A DNA stretch of 64,000 bases from JBAXBF01 sp034429745 (GTDB lineage: Bacteria > Chloroflexota > Anaerolineae > Anaerolineales > DRKV01): contig DAOUFY010000123.1 of NCBI GenBank assembly GCA_034429745.1, forward strand, positions 1 to 64,000, read 5' to 3'. Below are positions 1 through 8,000 of this stretch, piece by piece (the stretch's first letter is position 1; each line of letters opens with the position of its first letter). The translations under genes were made by a program, and so were the position numbers. The notes beneath the pieces are model-generated. The model worked only from the letters and a program-made list of their open reading frames with translations, was not told where the DNA came from and did no database searches.

Positions 1-101
1 ATTATAATTTAATTAAATATATAATATTATCATAAATATAAGATATAACCTAATTCTTCCCAAAGCAAAAAACATATAGAAAGCAAAAGAAAGGAGTAAT
101 A

Positions 102-644
102 ATGGGCAAAGCTACTAACGACCTAAGAAAAGAACATGAAGTAATTTTGCATGCCCTTGATCTTCTAGACCAAGCATTGCAATCAAACACTAAAGACGAT
201 CAGCTGAAGTTGCAATTCGGAAACGAGTTGGTTAATTTTCTCAAAACTTTCGCGGATAAATGTCATCACGGTAAAGAAGAAAATCACCTTTTCACGGCAT
301 TGGTTGACAAAGGGTTTCCAAGCGACAGCGGACCTATTGGAGTTATGCTTCAAGAACACAAACAGGGGCGCGAATATATCGCCCTGATGAAAAAATCCCT
401 TGACTCCAACGACCTGCCCGGCTTTTCAGCCAACGCTGCACTCTATCGCGATCTGCTCAGGAACCATATTGCCAAGGAAAATAACATCCTTTTTATGCTG
501 GCAGACAAAGCTTTGGAGGATGACATTCAGGATACGCTATACAAAAAATTTATGGATCACGAAGAAACCATACTTGGACATGGAGTCCATGAAGAACTTC
601 ATTCATCACTTCAAAAATGGGAAGCGGAATTCAAGGAAAAATAA
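102..644 (+). CDS. Hemerythrin HHE domain protein
   Basis: A 180-residue all-helical protein of the hemerythrin/HHE cation-binding family, which binds a di-iron centre and is used for O2, NO or iron handling in the cytoplasm. Likely ligands are visible in order: His12, His56 and Glu60 (in a CHHGKEE stretch), His86, and His122/Glu126 (HIAKEN). There is no signal peptide or membrane segment. The start is fixed by an AAGGAG about 6 bases upstream of ATG 102. The first 100 bases of the window are very AT-rich and should contain its promoter, but no clear -35/-10 pair can be chosen. It stands alone, convergent with the next gene. The family is clear; the substrate is not. Confidence 0.9.
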   Translation: MGKATNDLRKEHEVILHALDLLDQALQSNTKDDQLKLQFGNELVNFLKTFADKCHHGKEENHLFTALVDKGFPSDSGPIGVMLQEHKQGREYIALMKKSLDSNDLPGFSANAALYRDLLRNHIAKENNILFMLADKALEDDIQDTLYKKFMDHEETILGHGVHEELHSSLQKWEAEFKEK

Positions 645-768
645 CTAAGGGTTAGGGCTCCTCTCCTTCTCGAAGAGCTTGCAATGGCAAGCCACCCCAT
701 CTATCACAAGTGAGATAGAGTGTGAATGAGGAAGAAATCCTCTTATAGGATAAAGACGTGGGACGAAA
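645..768. other. Short convergent intergenic region with small palindromes
   Basis: This gap lies between two converging genes. It holds a hairpin GCTTGC-aatg-GCAAGC (677-692) and an imperfect CTATC/GATAG pair near 710-728. Neither is followed by a T run, so a terminator role is only possible. The CTCCTCTCC string near 659 resembles a decayed copy of the palindrome family at 6.9-7.2 kb. Confidence 0.3.
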
Positions 769-1608
769 TCAACCTGTTTCGCGCGGCAGCTCCGACTTGC
801 GCGAACGCGGTACAGGAATGAACTCTACTGACGGGCGTCGTTGAGCCGTCTGCGGATACAGCGCCATAATTTGATAAATCAGCGCCGGCATATCAGTGCT
901 GACAGAAAGCCCTAAAGCTTGCGCCTCCTCTACCGTTATCGGGTAATCATGCGTAAACACTCCGCTTGCTAGGGTGGTGGCAATCTTTTCTGCTTTTTCC
1001 TCATCCATCTTGTCACGCAGCAATTCAATCACTGTATTTTTCACCTGTTTGATGGCTTTCTTGGCAACATCCGCTAAGATGAGTGTTTCATCATCAATCT
1101 TTTCAATTGGTTTTTGCTCCAATACCTGCAGAATAGAAGCGGCCGGCTGCTGCCCTAATTGCGGATCTACCGGACCCAACACAGCATTACTGTCCATCAC
1201 AATCTCATCTGCTGCCAAAGCGATCAGCGTGCCGCCGGACATGGCATAGTGCGGCACAAAAACCGTTACCTTTGCCGGGTGCTTTTTCAGCGCATGAGCA
1301 ATCTGTTCCGCCGCTAGCACCAAACCGCCCGGTGAATGAACGATCAAATCAATCGGCACATGTTCATCCGTCATCTTAATCGCCCTCAGAATAGCTTCCG
1401 AATCATCAATATCAATATACCTGACAAGGGGAAAACCAAGCAAACTCATTGTCTCCTGACGATGTATGAGTGCAATCACCCGGCTGTTCCTTTCCCGTTC
1501 AAGGCGGCTGAGCAGTTTAAAACGCTCCATCTCTAAAATCTTTTGACGCAAAATAGGCTGCAGTGAAGAGATGATGAAAAATATCCACAGCAGAGAGAAA
1601 AAGTCCAT
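769..1608 (-). CDS. SDH_sah family ClpP-fold serine protease (membrane anchored)
   Basis: A 279-residue member of the SDH_sah (serine dehydrogenase proteinase) family, related in fold to ClpP and signal peptide peptidase A. The N-terminus (residues 2-22) is a hydrophobic anchor, followed by a basic linker. The ClpP-like core shows HSPGG (91-95), the oxyanion-type loop, and SGGT with the likely nucleophile Ser124. ATG 1608 is chosen over the TTG one codon upstream because AAAGGAGG sits 6-7 bases before it. It lies 27 bases downstream of a rhomboid gene on the same strand, so the two probably form a membrane-proteolysis operon. Substrates are unknown. Confidence 0.88.
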   Translation of the reverse strand: MDFFSLLWIFFIISSLQPILRQKILEMERFKLLSRLERERNSRVIALIHRQETMSLLGFPLVRYIDIDDSEAILRAIKMTDEHVPIDLIVHSPGGLVLAAEQIAHALKKHPAKVTVFVPHYAMSGGTLIALAADEIVMDSNAVLGPVDPQLGQQPAASILQVLEQKPIEKIDDETLILADVAKKAIKQVKNTVIELLRDKMDEEKAEKIATTLASGVFTHDYPITVEEAQALGLSVSTDMPALIYQIMALYPQTAQRRPSVEFIPVPRSRKSELPRETG

Positions 1609-1638
1609 CAAAACCTCCTTTTTACTTAGCGTTCAAGT

Positions 1639-2334
1639 TTACCAAGGATAATACTCATCAACATACGTTCGGCGTACATAATGCCTTTTAGCAAACAAAG
1701 GAGCTACTATCATTCCAGCTAAAAATCCGCCGATATGAGCCCACCAAGCCACTCCGCCAAATGCTTGCACCCCGCTCACCACTGTAAACAAACCATTGAG
1801 CAGTTGTGAGAAAAACCACATCCCTAGGTAAATCATTGCCGGGATTTCAATAAACCATGGCAAAAAGAACAAAGGCACTAAGGTAATCACTCGTGCGGTA
1901 GGGAAAAAGAGCACATACGCTGCCAGCACTCCGCTAATTGCTCCGCTTGCTCCAATCGTAGGCATGCTGGAATTTGGGTTGAATCCAATATGCACAAAAG
2001 CAGCCACAAGACCGCACAGCAGATAAAACAGCAAATACCGGAAACTGCCCATCCTATCTTCCACGTTATCGCCAAAAATATACAGTGCCAGCATATTGCT
2101 GATCAAATGTGCCCAGCCGCCATGCAAAAACATCGAAGTAAAAATAGTAATGAAGTTATAAAGGTTATGTTGATGAATAAAGCGGGCAGGTACAACCCCA
2201 AAGACATTCACCAATAATTCGCTCCCTCTTCCCAAAGAGAGCATAAACATAAAAGCCAGCACATTAAGCGTGATTAACATCCAGTTAACCACCGACAGCG
2301 AGCGTGCATGAACCGTATCTCGGATGGGTATCAT
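1639..2334 (-). CDS. Rhomboid family intramembrane serine protease
   Basis: A 231-residue polytopic membrane protein with the rhomboid signature: HGGWAH near residues 71-76, the GASG nucleophile motif with Ser130, and the catalytic His200 in WWAHIGG. These proteases cleave single-pass proteins within the membrane. About six hydrophobic segments can be seen, with a short cytoplasmic tail containing RRTYVDEYY. The ATG has AAGGAG 6 bases upstream. It is the first gene of a two-gene operon with the SDH_sah protease. A minus-strand extended -10 (TGTTATAAT, 2455-2460) in the divergent gap to glmU is the likely promoter. Confidence 0.93.
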   Translation of the reverse strand: MIPIRDTVHARSLSVVNWMLITLNVLAFMFMLSLGRGSELLVNVFGVVPARFIHQHNLYNFITIFTSMFLHGGWAHLISNMLALYIFGDNVEDRMGSFRYLLFYLLCGLVAAFVHIGFNPNSSMPTIGASGAISGVLAAYVLFFPTARVITLVPLFFLPWFIEIPAMIYLGMWFFSQLLNGLFTVVSGVQAFGGVAWWAHIGGFLAGMIVAPLFAKRHYVRRTYVDEYYPW

Positions 2335-2454
2335 CTTTGCTCCTTATATCCAATCCACTTCAACAAAACTAAAAAACTGCTGTACCAAAAACACAAGTTT
2401 CTCCGTTCATATTTCAGGTAAAAACGCTGAAAATTCAGCATTCAAGGTTGCTCA

Positions 2455-2500
2455 ATTATAACATCAAAAAAATCTTGCCCTGCCTAAAATATGGTACAAT
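2455..2500. promoter_or_regulatory. Divergent promoters for rhomboid (-) and glmU (+)
   Basis: Two extended -10 elements lie back to back in the 216-base divergent gap. On the minus strand TATAAT (2455-2460) is preceded by TG plus one base. On the plus strand TACAAT (2495-2500) is preceded by TGG. The -35 boxes are weak (a TTGCCC near 2475 with short spacing), as expected if the extended -10 carries recognition. A small hairpin GCTGAA-aa-TTCAGC sits at 2431-2444. Confidence 0.5.
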
Positions 2501-2550
2501 TAGCGCACTGCATCATATTATTCTATTCCTTGAAAAAGGAGCACCTTAGC

Positions 2551-3900
2551 ATGGATGTTCAATCAATCATTTTGGCAGCCGGCCAAGGAGTGCGGATGCA
2601 CTCTAAACTGCCAAAAATTCTGCACCCCTTGCTGGGCAAACCGTTAATCTTTTATGCCATTGAAGCGGCTGAAAAAGTTACCCAAAGTCCTCCCTTGCTT
2701 GTCATTGGCCATGGAGCGGAGGCAGTTCGCCAAACCGTTGGTGAGCGCGTACGCTATGTCCTGCAGGAACGGCAGCTAGGCACTGCTCATGCTGTCCAGC
2801 AAGCTATGCCCCTGCTGAAAGATGGACCGGCATTGATCTTGGTAACATACGGGGACATGCCGCTGCTCACTGCCGAGACTCTGCAACGCCTCATTCAAAC
2901 CCAGCAGCAGCACCGCGGTCCCATCACAATGCTTACTGTACACCTCGAGGATGCCCATGGCTTTGGGCGCGTCATCCGCTCATCAAATGGGGATGTTCAA
3001 GCCATCGTTGAAGAAGCTCAAGCCACACCTCAGCAGCTGAAGATCAATGAGTTAAATGTAGGCGTTTATTGTTTTTCACGCGATTGGCTGCTTTCAGCGT
3101 TGCCTCAGGTGCCTTTGTCTCCCAAAGGGGAATACTACCTTACAGACTTGATCGGGTTAGCCGTCGCTCAAGGATTAAGCGTTGCTGCCCTCGCCCTTAC
3201 CGATTCGCATGAAGCTATTGGAGTAAATAATCGCCTTCACCTAGCTGAAGCAGCTGCAATTTTGCGGCAGCGCATCAACCGCCATTGGATGCTGAACGGC
3301 GTTACTTTAGAAGACCCAGCTACCATTACAATCGAACCCGAAGTGCAAATCGGACAAGATACCATTATCGCTGCCAATACCCATTTACGCGGCAAAACAA
3401 CTATCGGTGAGGATTGCCTTATAGGACCTAATACCATCATAGAAGATTCCCAAATCGGCAACCGCTGCCAAGTATTCGCTTCGGTACTCGAGCATGCAAA
3501 GCTGGAAGATGATGTTGATGTAGGTCCATTTTCCCACCTGCGCAAAGGAGCTCACTGTGCCCAAGGGGTACATATTGGCAATTTCGGTGAAATCAAACAA
3601 TCCTACTTAGGACCTCACACCAAAATGGGGCATTTCTCTTATATCGGCGATGCAACGATTGGGGCAAATGTTAACATTGGCTGCGGTACAATCACCTGCA
3701 ATTATGATGGCACAAAGAAGAACCACACAGAAATCGGGGATAATGTCTTCATCGGCAGTGATACGATGCTGGTTGCGCCAGTAAAGATGGGCAAAGGAGC
3801 GCGTACGGGCGCCGGCGCGGTAGTTACCCGCGACATCCCGGAAAACGCTCTAGCCATTGGAGTACCAGCCCGCGTCAAAAGCACAAAAATCAGTGAATGA
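2551..3900 (+). CDS. glmU: Bifunctional GlmU: GlcNAc-1-P uridylyltransferase / GlcN-1-P acetyltransferase
   Basis: A 449-residue GlmU makes UDP-GlcNAc for peptidoglycan and other glycans. The N-terminal half has the nucleotidyltransferase loop (AAGQG then LPK at residues 9-22) and a GDMPLL metal site. The C-terminal half (about 250-445) is a left-handed beta helix of hexapeptide repeats carrying the acetyltransferase. Length matches the family. ATG 2551 is preferred over the upstream ATG 2491 because AAAAAGGAG lies just before it and the extra 20 residues are not family-like. It is first in a tight operon with a CorC-like protein and cytidine deaminase. Confidence 0.97.
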   Translation: MDVQSIILAAGQGVRMHSKLPKILHPLLGKPLIFYAIEAAEKVTQSPPLLVIGHGAEAVRQTVGERVRYVLQERQLGTAHAVQQAMPLLKDGPALILVTYGDMPLLTAETLQRLIQTQQQHRGPITMLTVHLEDAHGFGRVIRSSNGDVQAIVEEAQATPQQLKINELNVGVYCFSRDWLLSALPQVPLSPKGEYYLTDLIGLAVAQGLSVAALALTDSHEAIGVNNRLHLAEAAAILRQRINRHWMLNGVTLEDPATITIEPEVQIGQDTIIAANTHLRGKTTIGEDCLIGPNTIIEDSQIGNRCQVFASVLEHAKLEDDVDVGPFSHLRKGAHCAQGVHIGNFGEIKQSYLGPHTKMGHFSYIGDATIGANVNIGCGTITCNYDGTKKNHTEIGDNVFIGSDTMLVAPVKMGKGARTGAGAVVTRDIPENALAIGVPARVKSTKISE

Positions 3901-5212
3901 TATTACTTTCCTTTTTCTCCTGATTTTATTTATTTTTATTATCGTAGATATTTTTCTCTACGGAGCAATTTCTGCGCTTTCTGGAGTAAGCCGCGCGCGG
4001 CTTATATCTCTCCAAGAAGAGCAGCCGCAGGCTGTCCAGAAGATCTTCTCCTTGATTGATGCGCCGCTGCGTTGGTTTTCTGCGATTACCAGCTTGCAAT
4101 GGGCGCGCAGAATCATCCTGCTTCTTATGTTCCTCTCAATCTACATCATGCTGTTCTGGTTGCTGCCCGAATCCGGTGAACTGCCATTGCTGCAGGTTTT
4201 CAGCAGCCGATCTTTTCTGCTGTGGCTCGCAGCCATGTTGCTTTTAAGTATCCTTCTGGCTTGGGCAGAGATGATCACAACCCAAATCATTCAGCAAAAC
4301 CCTGAACGTTGGGCATTGCGGTGGATTGATTATATTCACTACTTAGAACGCGGTTTCTCTCCCTTTCTGGTGCCGGCGCTGCTGCTTTCACCCGCAAAGC
4401 AATCCTTCACGCAATTCCGCCACCTTGTAACCGAAGATGAACTTAAATCTATGGTTGATGCCAGCGAACAAGGCGGTGTCCTGGAGCAAGAAGAAAGAAA
4501 AATGATCTATTCTATCTTTGAACTGGGAGATACTGTTGTAAGGGAGATTATGGTACCGCGCATTGACATCGTTGCTTTGCCAAGCCAAGCTTCCATATCT
4601 GATGCTTTGCAAACCCTAAACGAAAGCGGCTTTTCTCGCGTGCCGGTTTATGAAGAAACCATTGATAATATCCTAGGCATTCTCTATGCGAAAGACCTGC
4701 TCAAGCTTATCAGTCTCCCTCAGCAAACCCATCAGGAACTCAGCTCCATTTTGCGCAAAGCTTATTTTGTCCCCGAAGCAAAAAAAGTGGATGAATTGCT
4801 AGAAGAAATGCAAACCAATCACGTCCACCTGGCAATCGCAGTAGATGAATACGGCGGGGTAGCTGGGCTTGTAACGCTAGAAGATATTATCGAAGAAATC
4901 ATTGGCGACATTCGCGATGAATTTGACGAAGGTGAAGAAATTTATTATCAGCAGATAGGAGAAGACGACTACCTCTGTTCCGGCAAAATGGATATTGACG
5001 ACGTGAACGATTTGTTCGGCAGCAATCTGCCGACCGATGAAGCTGACACCTTAGCCGGCTTAATCTATCAATTATTAGGTCGCATTCCCACCGAAAAAGA
5101 AACCATCACTGTTGACGATCTGCTGCTCACTCCCGTTCAAGTACATAAACGACGCATTCGCCAAGTGCGGGTGCAAAGAATTCCTCAAGGAGACAAAAAT
5201 GATCAATCCTGA
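3893..5212 (+). CDS. HlyC/CorC (CNNM-type) family membrane protein with CBS pair
   Basis: A membrane protein of about 439 residues with an N-terminal block of three to four hydrophobic segments (residues ~5-170), a pair of CBS domains (~210-330, including the family phrase EIMVPRIDI) and a C-terminal CorC_HlyC domain (~345-430). The family is linked to Mg2+/Co2+ efflux or cation homeostasis; binding of adenosyl ligands by the CBS pair is general knowledge, not visible here. I prefer GTG 3893, which overlaps glmU by 8 bases and begins just before the first membrane helix. A TTG at 3857 in the same frame is possible. No good ribosome site is seen, so translational coupling to glmU is likely. 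Confidence 0.85.
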   Translation: MNDITFLFLLILFIFIIVDIFLYGAISALSGVSRARLISLQEEQPQAVQKIFSLIDAPLRWFSAITSLQWARRIILLLMFLSIYIMLFWLLPESGELPLLQVFSSRSFLLWLAAMLLLSILLAWAEMITTQIIQQNPERWALRWIDYIHYLERGFSPFLVPALLLSPAKQSFTQFRHLVTEDELKSMVDASEQGGVLEQEERKMIYSIFELGDTVVREIMVPRIDIVALPSQASISDALQTLNESGFSRVPVYEETIDNILGILYAKDLLKLISLPQQTHQELSSILRKAYFVPEAKKVDELLEEMQTNHVHLAIAVDEYGGVAGLVTLEDIIEEIIGDIRDEFDEGEEIYYQQIGEDDYLCSGKMDIDDVNDLFGSNLPTDEADTLAGLIYQLLGRIPTEKETITVDDLLLTPVQVHKRRIRQVRVQRIPQGDKNDQS

Positions 5213-5603
5213 ACAGCGATCTGCAATTATTCAAGCTGCCTTAGCAGCTCGAACAAAAGCCTACGCACCCTACTCAAATTATGCCGTAGGAGCTGCTTTG
5301 CTTACCCGCAGCGGTAAAATCTTCAGCGGCGTCAACGTAGAAAACAGTTCATACCCCCTTACCCTTTGTGCCGAACGTACCGCAGTGGTCAAAGCTGTCT
5401 CAGAAGGTGAGAGAGAATTCTTAGCCATTGCTGTAGCCACTGAAGACGGCGGTTCACCCTGCGGAGCTTGCCGTCAGGTGCTGGCAGAGTTCGGGCTAGA
5501 CCTCCTCGTGCTGATGATTAATGCTCAAGGTAATGTCATCCACGAAGTAAACCTTAGAGAATTACTGCCTTATGCTTTCTACCTACGGCATGAAAACCCG
5601 TAG
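5199..5603 (+). CDS. cdd: Cytidine deaminase
   Basis: A 134-residue homotetrameric-type cytidine deaminase that converts (deoxy)cytidine to (deoxy)uridine in pyrimidine salvage. The zinc site is complete: CAERTA with the catalytic Glu, then PCGACRQ with two Cys ligands. The N-terminal YAPYSNYAVGAAL motif is typical. ATG 5199 is chosen because AAGGAG lies 6 bases upstream and the protein then has the standard length. It overlaps the CorC-like gene by 14 bases, so it is the third gene of the glmU operon. Confidence 0.96.
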   Translation: MINPEQRSAIIQAALAARTKAYAPYSNYAVGAALLTRSGKIFSGVNVENSSYPLTLCAERTAVVKAVSEGEREFLAIAVATEDGGSPCGACRQVLAEFGLDLLVLMINAQGNVIHEVNLRELLPYAFYLRHENP

Positions 5604-5671
5604 TTTTTTAGCATTAACCTGCTTTACTCATAAATAAAGATACGCACTCATCAAAAAAGGAGTAATTTTTT

Positions 5672-6853
5672 ATGGATATTTTCGAGAAATGCTATCAATT
5701 TACAGAAGCAAAAGAAGCAATTGAAAAAGGCATTTATCCCTATTTTTTGGCTCTTTCAGAAAACGAAGGCAGCGAGTCAGTATTCCGCGGCAAACGGGTC
5801 ATTATGTGCGGTTCAAACAATTACCTTGGGCTGACAACTCACCCCAAAGTCAAAGAGGCTGCCTGCCAAGCGTTAAAACGCTTTGGCACAAGCTGCACCG
5901 GCTCGCGTTTCCTCAACGGTACGCTGGAACTACATGAGCAATTAGAACACGAACTAGCAGAATGGGTCAGAAAGCCGGCTGCACTCATATTTTCTACAGG
6001 TATGCAGACCAATCTTGGCACCATCAGTGCCCTCGTAGGACGTGGCGATTACGTCATCCTAGACAAGCAGGATCATGCCAGCATTGTAGATGGTGCGCGT
6101 TTATCCTTCGGCAAAATTGTACGCTTCAATCACAACGACCTTCAGCACTTTGAAAAAGCGCTTGCCTCCATTCCACCTGAAGCCGGCAAACTTGTTGTTG
6201 TAGATGGACTGTACAGCATGGAAGGTGACCTCGCTCCCCTCCCCGACATGATCCCCATAATGCAAAAGTATCAAGCTCGCATCATGGTGGATGATGCCCA
6301 CGGCATGGGTGTTTTTGGTGGTGGACGCGGTGTAGCAGAACACTTTGGTGTAACCGATAAAATTGACCTGATCATGTCCACCTTCAGCAAGTCTTTCGCT
6401 TCACTTGGTGGTTTCATTGCTGGTGATGCAGATGTAGTGCATTACATCAAACACTTTGCCCGCGCCTTAATCTTCTCTGCCAGCATCCCCCCCGCCAACA
6501 CAGCGGCTGCGCTAGCTGCCCTGCAGGTCATGCGAGAAGAACCTGAACGAATCGAAAGAGTTAACCGCAACGCAGAAAAAATGCGCAAAGGCTTCCGCGA
6601 ACTTGGTTTCAATATTGGCAGGTCTGTTTCCCCCATCATACCCATCATCATTGGCGACGATCAGCTTACTTTCCTCACCTGGAAGCTCCTGCTTGATAAC
6701 GGTGTTTTTGTCAACCCTGTCATATCACCTGCAGTACCTGTCGGCATGCAGCTGCTGCGCACCAGCTACATGGCTACCCACACTGATGAGCAGTTGGATA
6801 AAGTGCTCGAAGTGTTTGAAAAAGTAGGCAAACAAGTCGGGTTAATAAATTAA
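5672..6853 (+). CDS. Alpha-oxoamine synthase family PLP enzyme (SPT / KBL / BioF-like)
   Basis: A 393-residue class II aminotransferase-fold enzyme of the family that condenses an amino acid with an acyl-CoA and releases CO2. The PLP lysine is Lys240 in STFSKSFASLGG; the DDAHGMGVFG and GSNNYLGL motifs are present. Family members include glycine C-acetyltransferase, 8-amino-7-oxononanoate synthase and serine palmitoyltransferase. The MDIFEKCYQF N-terminus and the FSKSFASLGGFIAG loop remind me most of bacterial serine palmitoyltransferase-like proteins, but this is impression only. No biotin or threonine dehydrogenase gene is nearby. AAAAAAGGAG precedes the ATG. It may be monocistronic. Confidence 0.85.
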   Translation: MDIFEKCYQFTEAKEAIEKGIYPYFLALSENEGSESVFRGKRVIMCGSNNYLGLTTHPKVKEAACQALKRFGTSCTGSRFLNGTLELHEQLEHELAEWVRKPAALIFSTGMQTNLGTISALVGRGDYVILDKQDHASIVDGARLSFGKIVRFNHNDLQHFEKALASIPPEAGKLVVVDGLYSMEGDLAPLPDMIPIMQKYQARIMVDDAHGMGVFGGGRGVAEHFGVTDKIDLIMSTFSKSFASLGGFIAGDADVVHYIKHFARALIFSASIPPANTAAALAALQVMREEPERIERVNRNAEKMRKGFRELGFNIGRSVSPIIPIIIGDDQLTFLTWKLLLDNGVFVNPVISPAVPVGMQLLRTSYMATHTDEQLDKVLEVFEKVGKQVGLIN

Positions 6854-6898
6854 ACTTTGAAGGAAAATGAAGAAAAACTGTCTTCGGTACAGTAATCT

Positions 6899-7200
6899 TT
6901 CCCCTCTCCCCTTGTGGGAGAGGGGTTTGGGGTGAGGGTTTAATAAGCACGATCATCCCTCCCCTCTTGTGAGAGAAGATCCTCGGGACACAGTCCTAAT
7001 ATCCCACTCCTTTCCCCTTGCAGATGAGCATTCTGCAGTGAGTTTCACCCCCCTCTCCCCTCGTGGGAGAGAGGCCGGGTAGTTGTCTTTTGGGTATTCA
7101 CAGCGCCGTATTCCCTCTCCCCTCGTGGGAGAAAAGCCCACGGAATGCAGGCTTAATATCCCCCCTCTCCCCTTTGTGGGAGAGGGGCCGGGGGTGAGGG
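6899..7200. repeat. Cluster of GGGAGAGG-type palindromic repeats
   Basis: The 430-base gap between the oxoamine synthase and the ABC exporter contains at least four copies of one palindrome, CCCTCTCCC-(CTTGT/CTCGT/CTTTGT)-GGGAGAGGG. They lie at about 6901-6925 (perfect 10-bp arms), 7051-7075, 7112-7136 and 7161-7187, with a decayed copy near 6958-6980. Several are trailed by a GGGGTGAGGG tail. They resemble REP/mini-palindrome families spread through many bacterial genomes. A further copy lies inside a coding gene at 16951. No ORF is credible here. Transcripts through the array would form strong hairpins, so it may also act as a terminator. Confidence 0.8.
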
Positions 7201-7225
7201 CTCCAAAGTACCCCCCCATGTCTCC

Positions 7226-7254
7226 CTGCTTGCTTTCGTCCATTGTGGTATAAT
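7226..7254 (+). promoter_or_regulatory. Promoter of ABC exporter operon
   Basis: CTGCTT (7226-7231), a 17-base spacer and TATAAT (7249-7254) with an extended TGG just before it. It lies 30 bases upstream of the ATPase ATG and immediately after the palindrome array. A clear AAGGAG follows at 7270-7275. Confidence 0.65.
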
Positions 7255-7283
7255 TACAAATCTAGCCACAAGGAGACAATACC

Positions 7284-8000
7284 ATGATCGAATTGCAGGA
7301 TGTGCATAAGCATTACCGTAGTGAAGCAGGTCCTGTGATCGCACTCAACGGCATCAACCTCATTATTCAAACCGCTGAATATGTTGCTGTTTTGGGCAAA
7401 TCCGGGGCCGGTAAGACCACCTTAGTGAACATGATCACTGCTCTTGATCGTCCAACGCAAGGCAAAATCTACATTGATGGCATAGCTGTCCACCAACTTA
7501 ACGAAGCTCAAGCTGCTGCTTGGCGCGGCAAAAACATCGGCATTATCTTTGAATCATTTCATTTAATCCCTAGCTTAACCGTTTTGCAAAATGTAACTAT
7601 GCCAATGGATTTTGCCCATTACGGCAGTCTGCAGCAGCGCAAAAGAAGAGCCTTAGCGTTATTGGAGCAGGTTGGCATAGCCGAGCATGCCAATAAATAC
7701 CCCAACGCGGTTTCCGGAGGGCAACAGCAGCGGATTGCTATTGCTCGTGCTTTAGCCAACGATCCTCCCATTCTCATTGCCGACGAACCCACTGGGCGGC
7801 TTGATTCAGTTACGGCGAAGGCAATTTATGAAATATTCTCCAACCTCTCGGCTGAGGGAAAAACCATAATCGTGATGACCCACGATCCCGACTTAGCCCA
7901 ACGCGCTCAGCGCATCATTACCATTCACGATGGAATGATTATGAGCGATACCAATGCCACACAAGGAGTTCACCATGCTGCTGCCGTCGCCTTGGTATAA
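7284..8000 (+). CDS. ABC transporter ATP-binding protein (MacB/LolD-like)
   Basis: A 238-residue ABC ATPase with Walker A GKSGAGKTT (38-46), signature VSGGQQQR, Walker B ILIADEPTG and the switch histidine in MTHDPD. It powers the FtsX-type permease encoded immediately downstream, whose start lies 26 bases inside this gene. The LolD/MacB class typically drives mechanotransmission or export of lipoproteins, peptides or drugs rather than import. AAGGAG precedes the ATG. Confidence 0.93.
   Translation: MIELQDVHKHYRSEAGPVIALNGINLIIQTAEYVAVLGKSGAGKTTLVNMITALDRPTQGKIYIDGIAVHQLNEAQAAAWRGKNIGIIFESFHLIPSLTVLQNVTMPMDFAHYGSLQQRKRRALALLEQVGIAEHANKYPNAVSGGQQQRIAIARALANDPPILIADEPTGRLDSVTAKAIYEIFSNLSAEGKTIIVMTHDPDLAQRAQRIITIHDGMIMSDTNATQGVHHAAAVALV

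Noticed and set aside
6774..7344. Several short minus-strand frames in the palindrome array, rich in PSP/GERG phrases
   Set aside because: They are translations of the palindromes themselves, have no ribosome sites, and such phrases arise wherever this repeat is read through.
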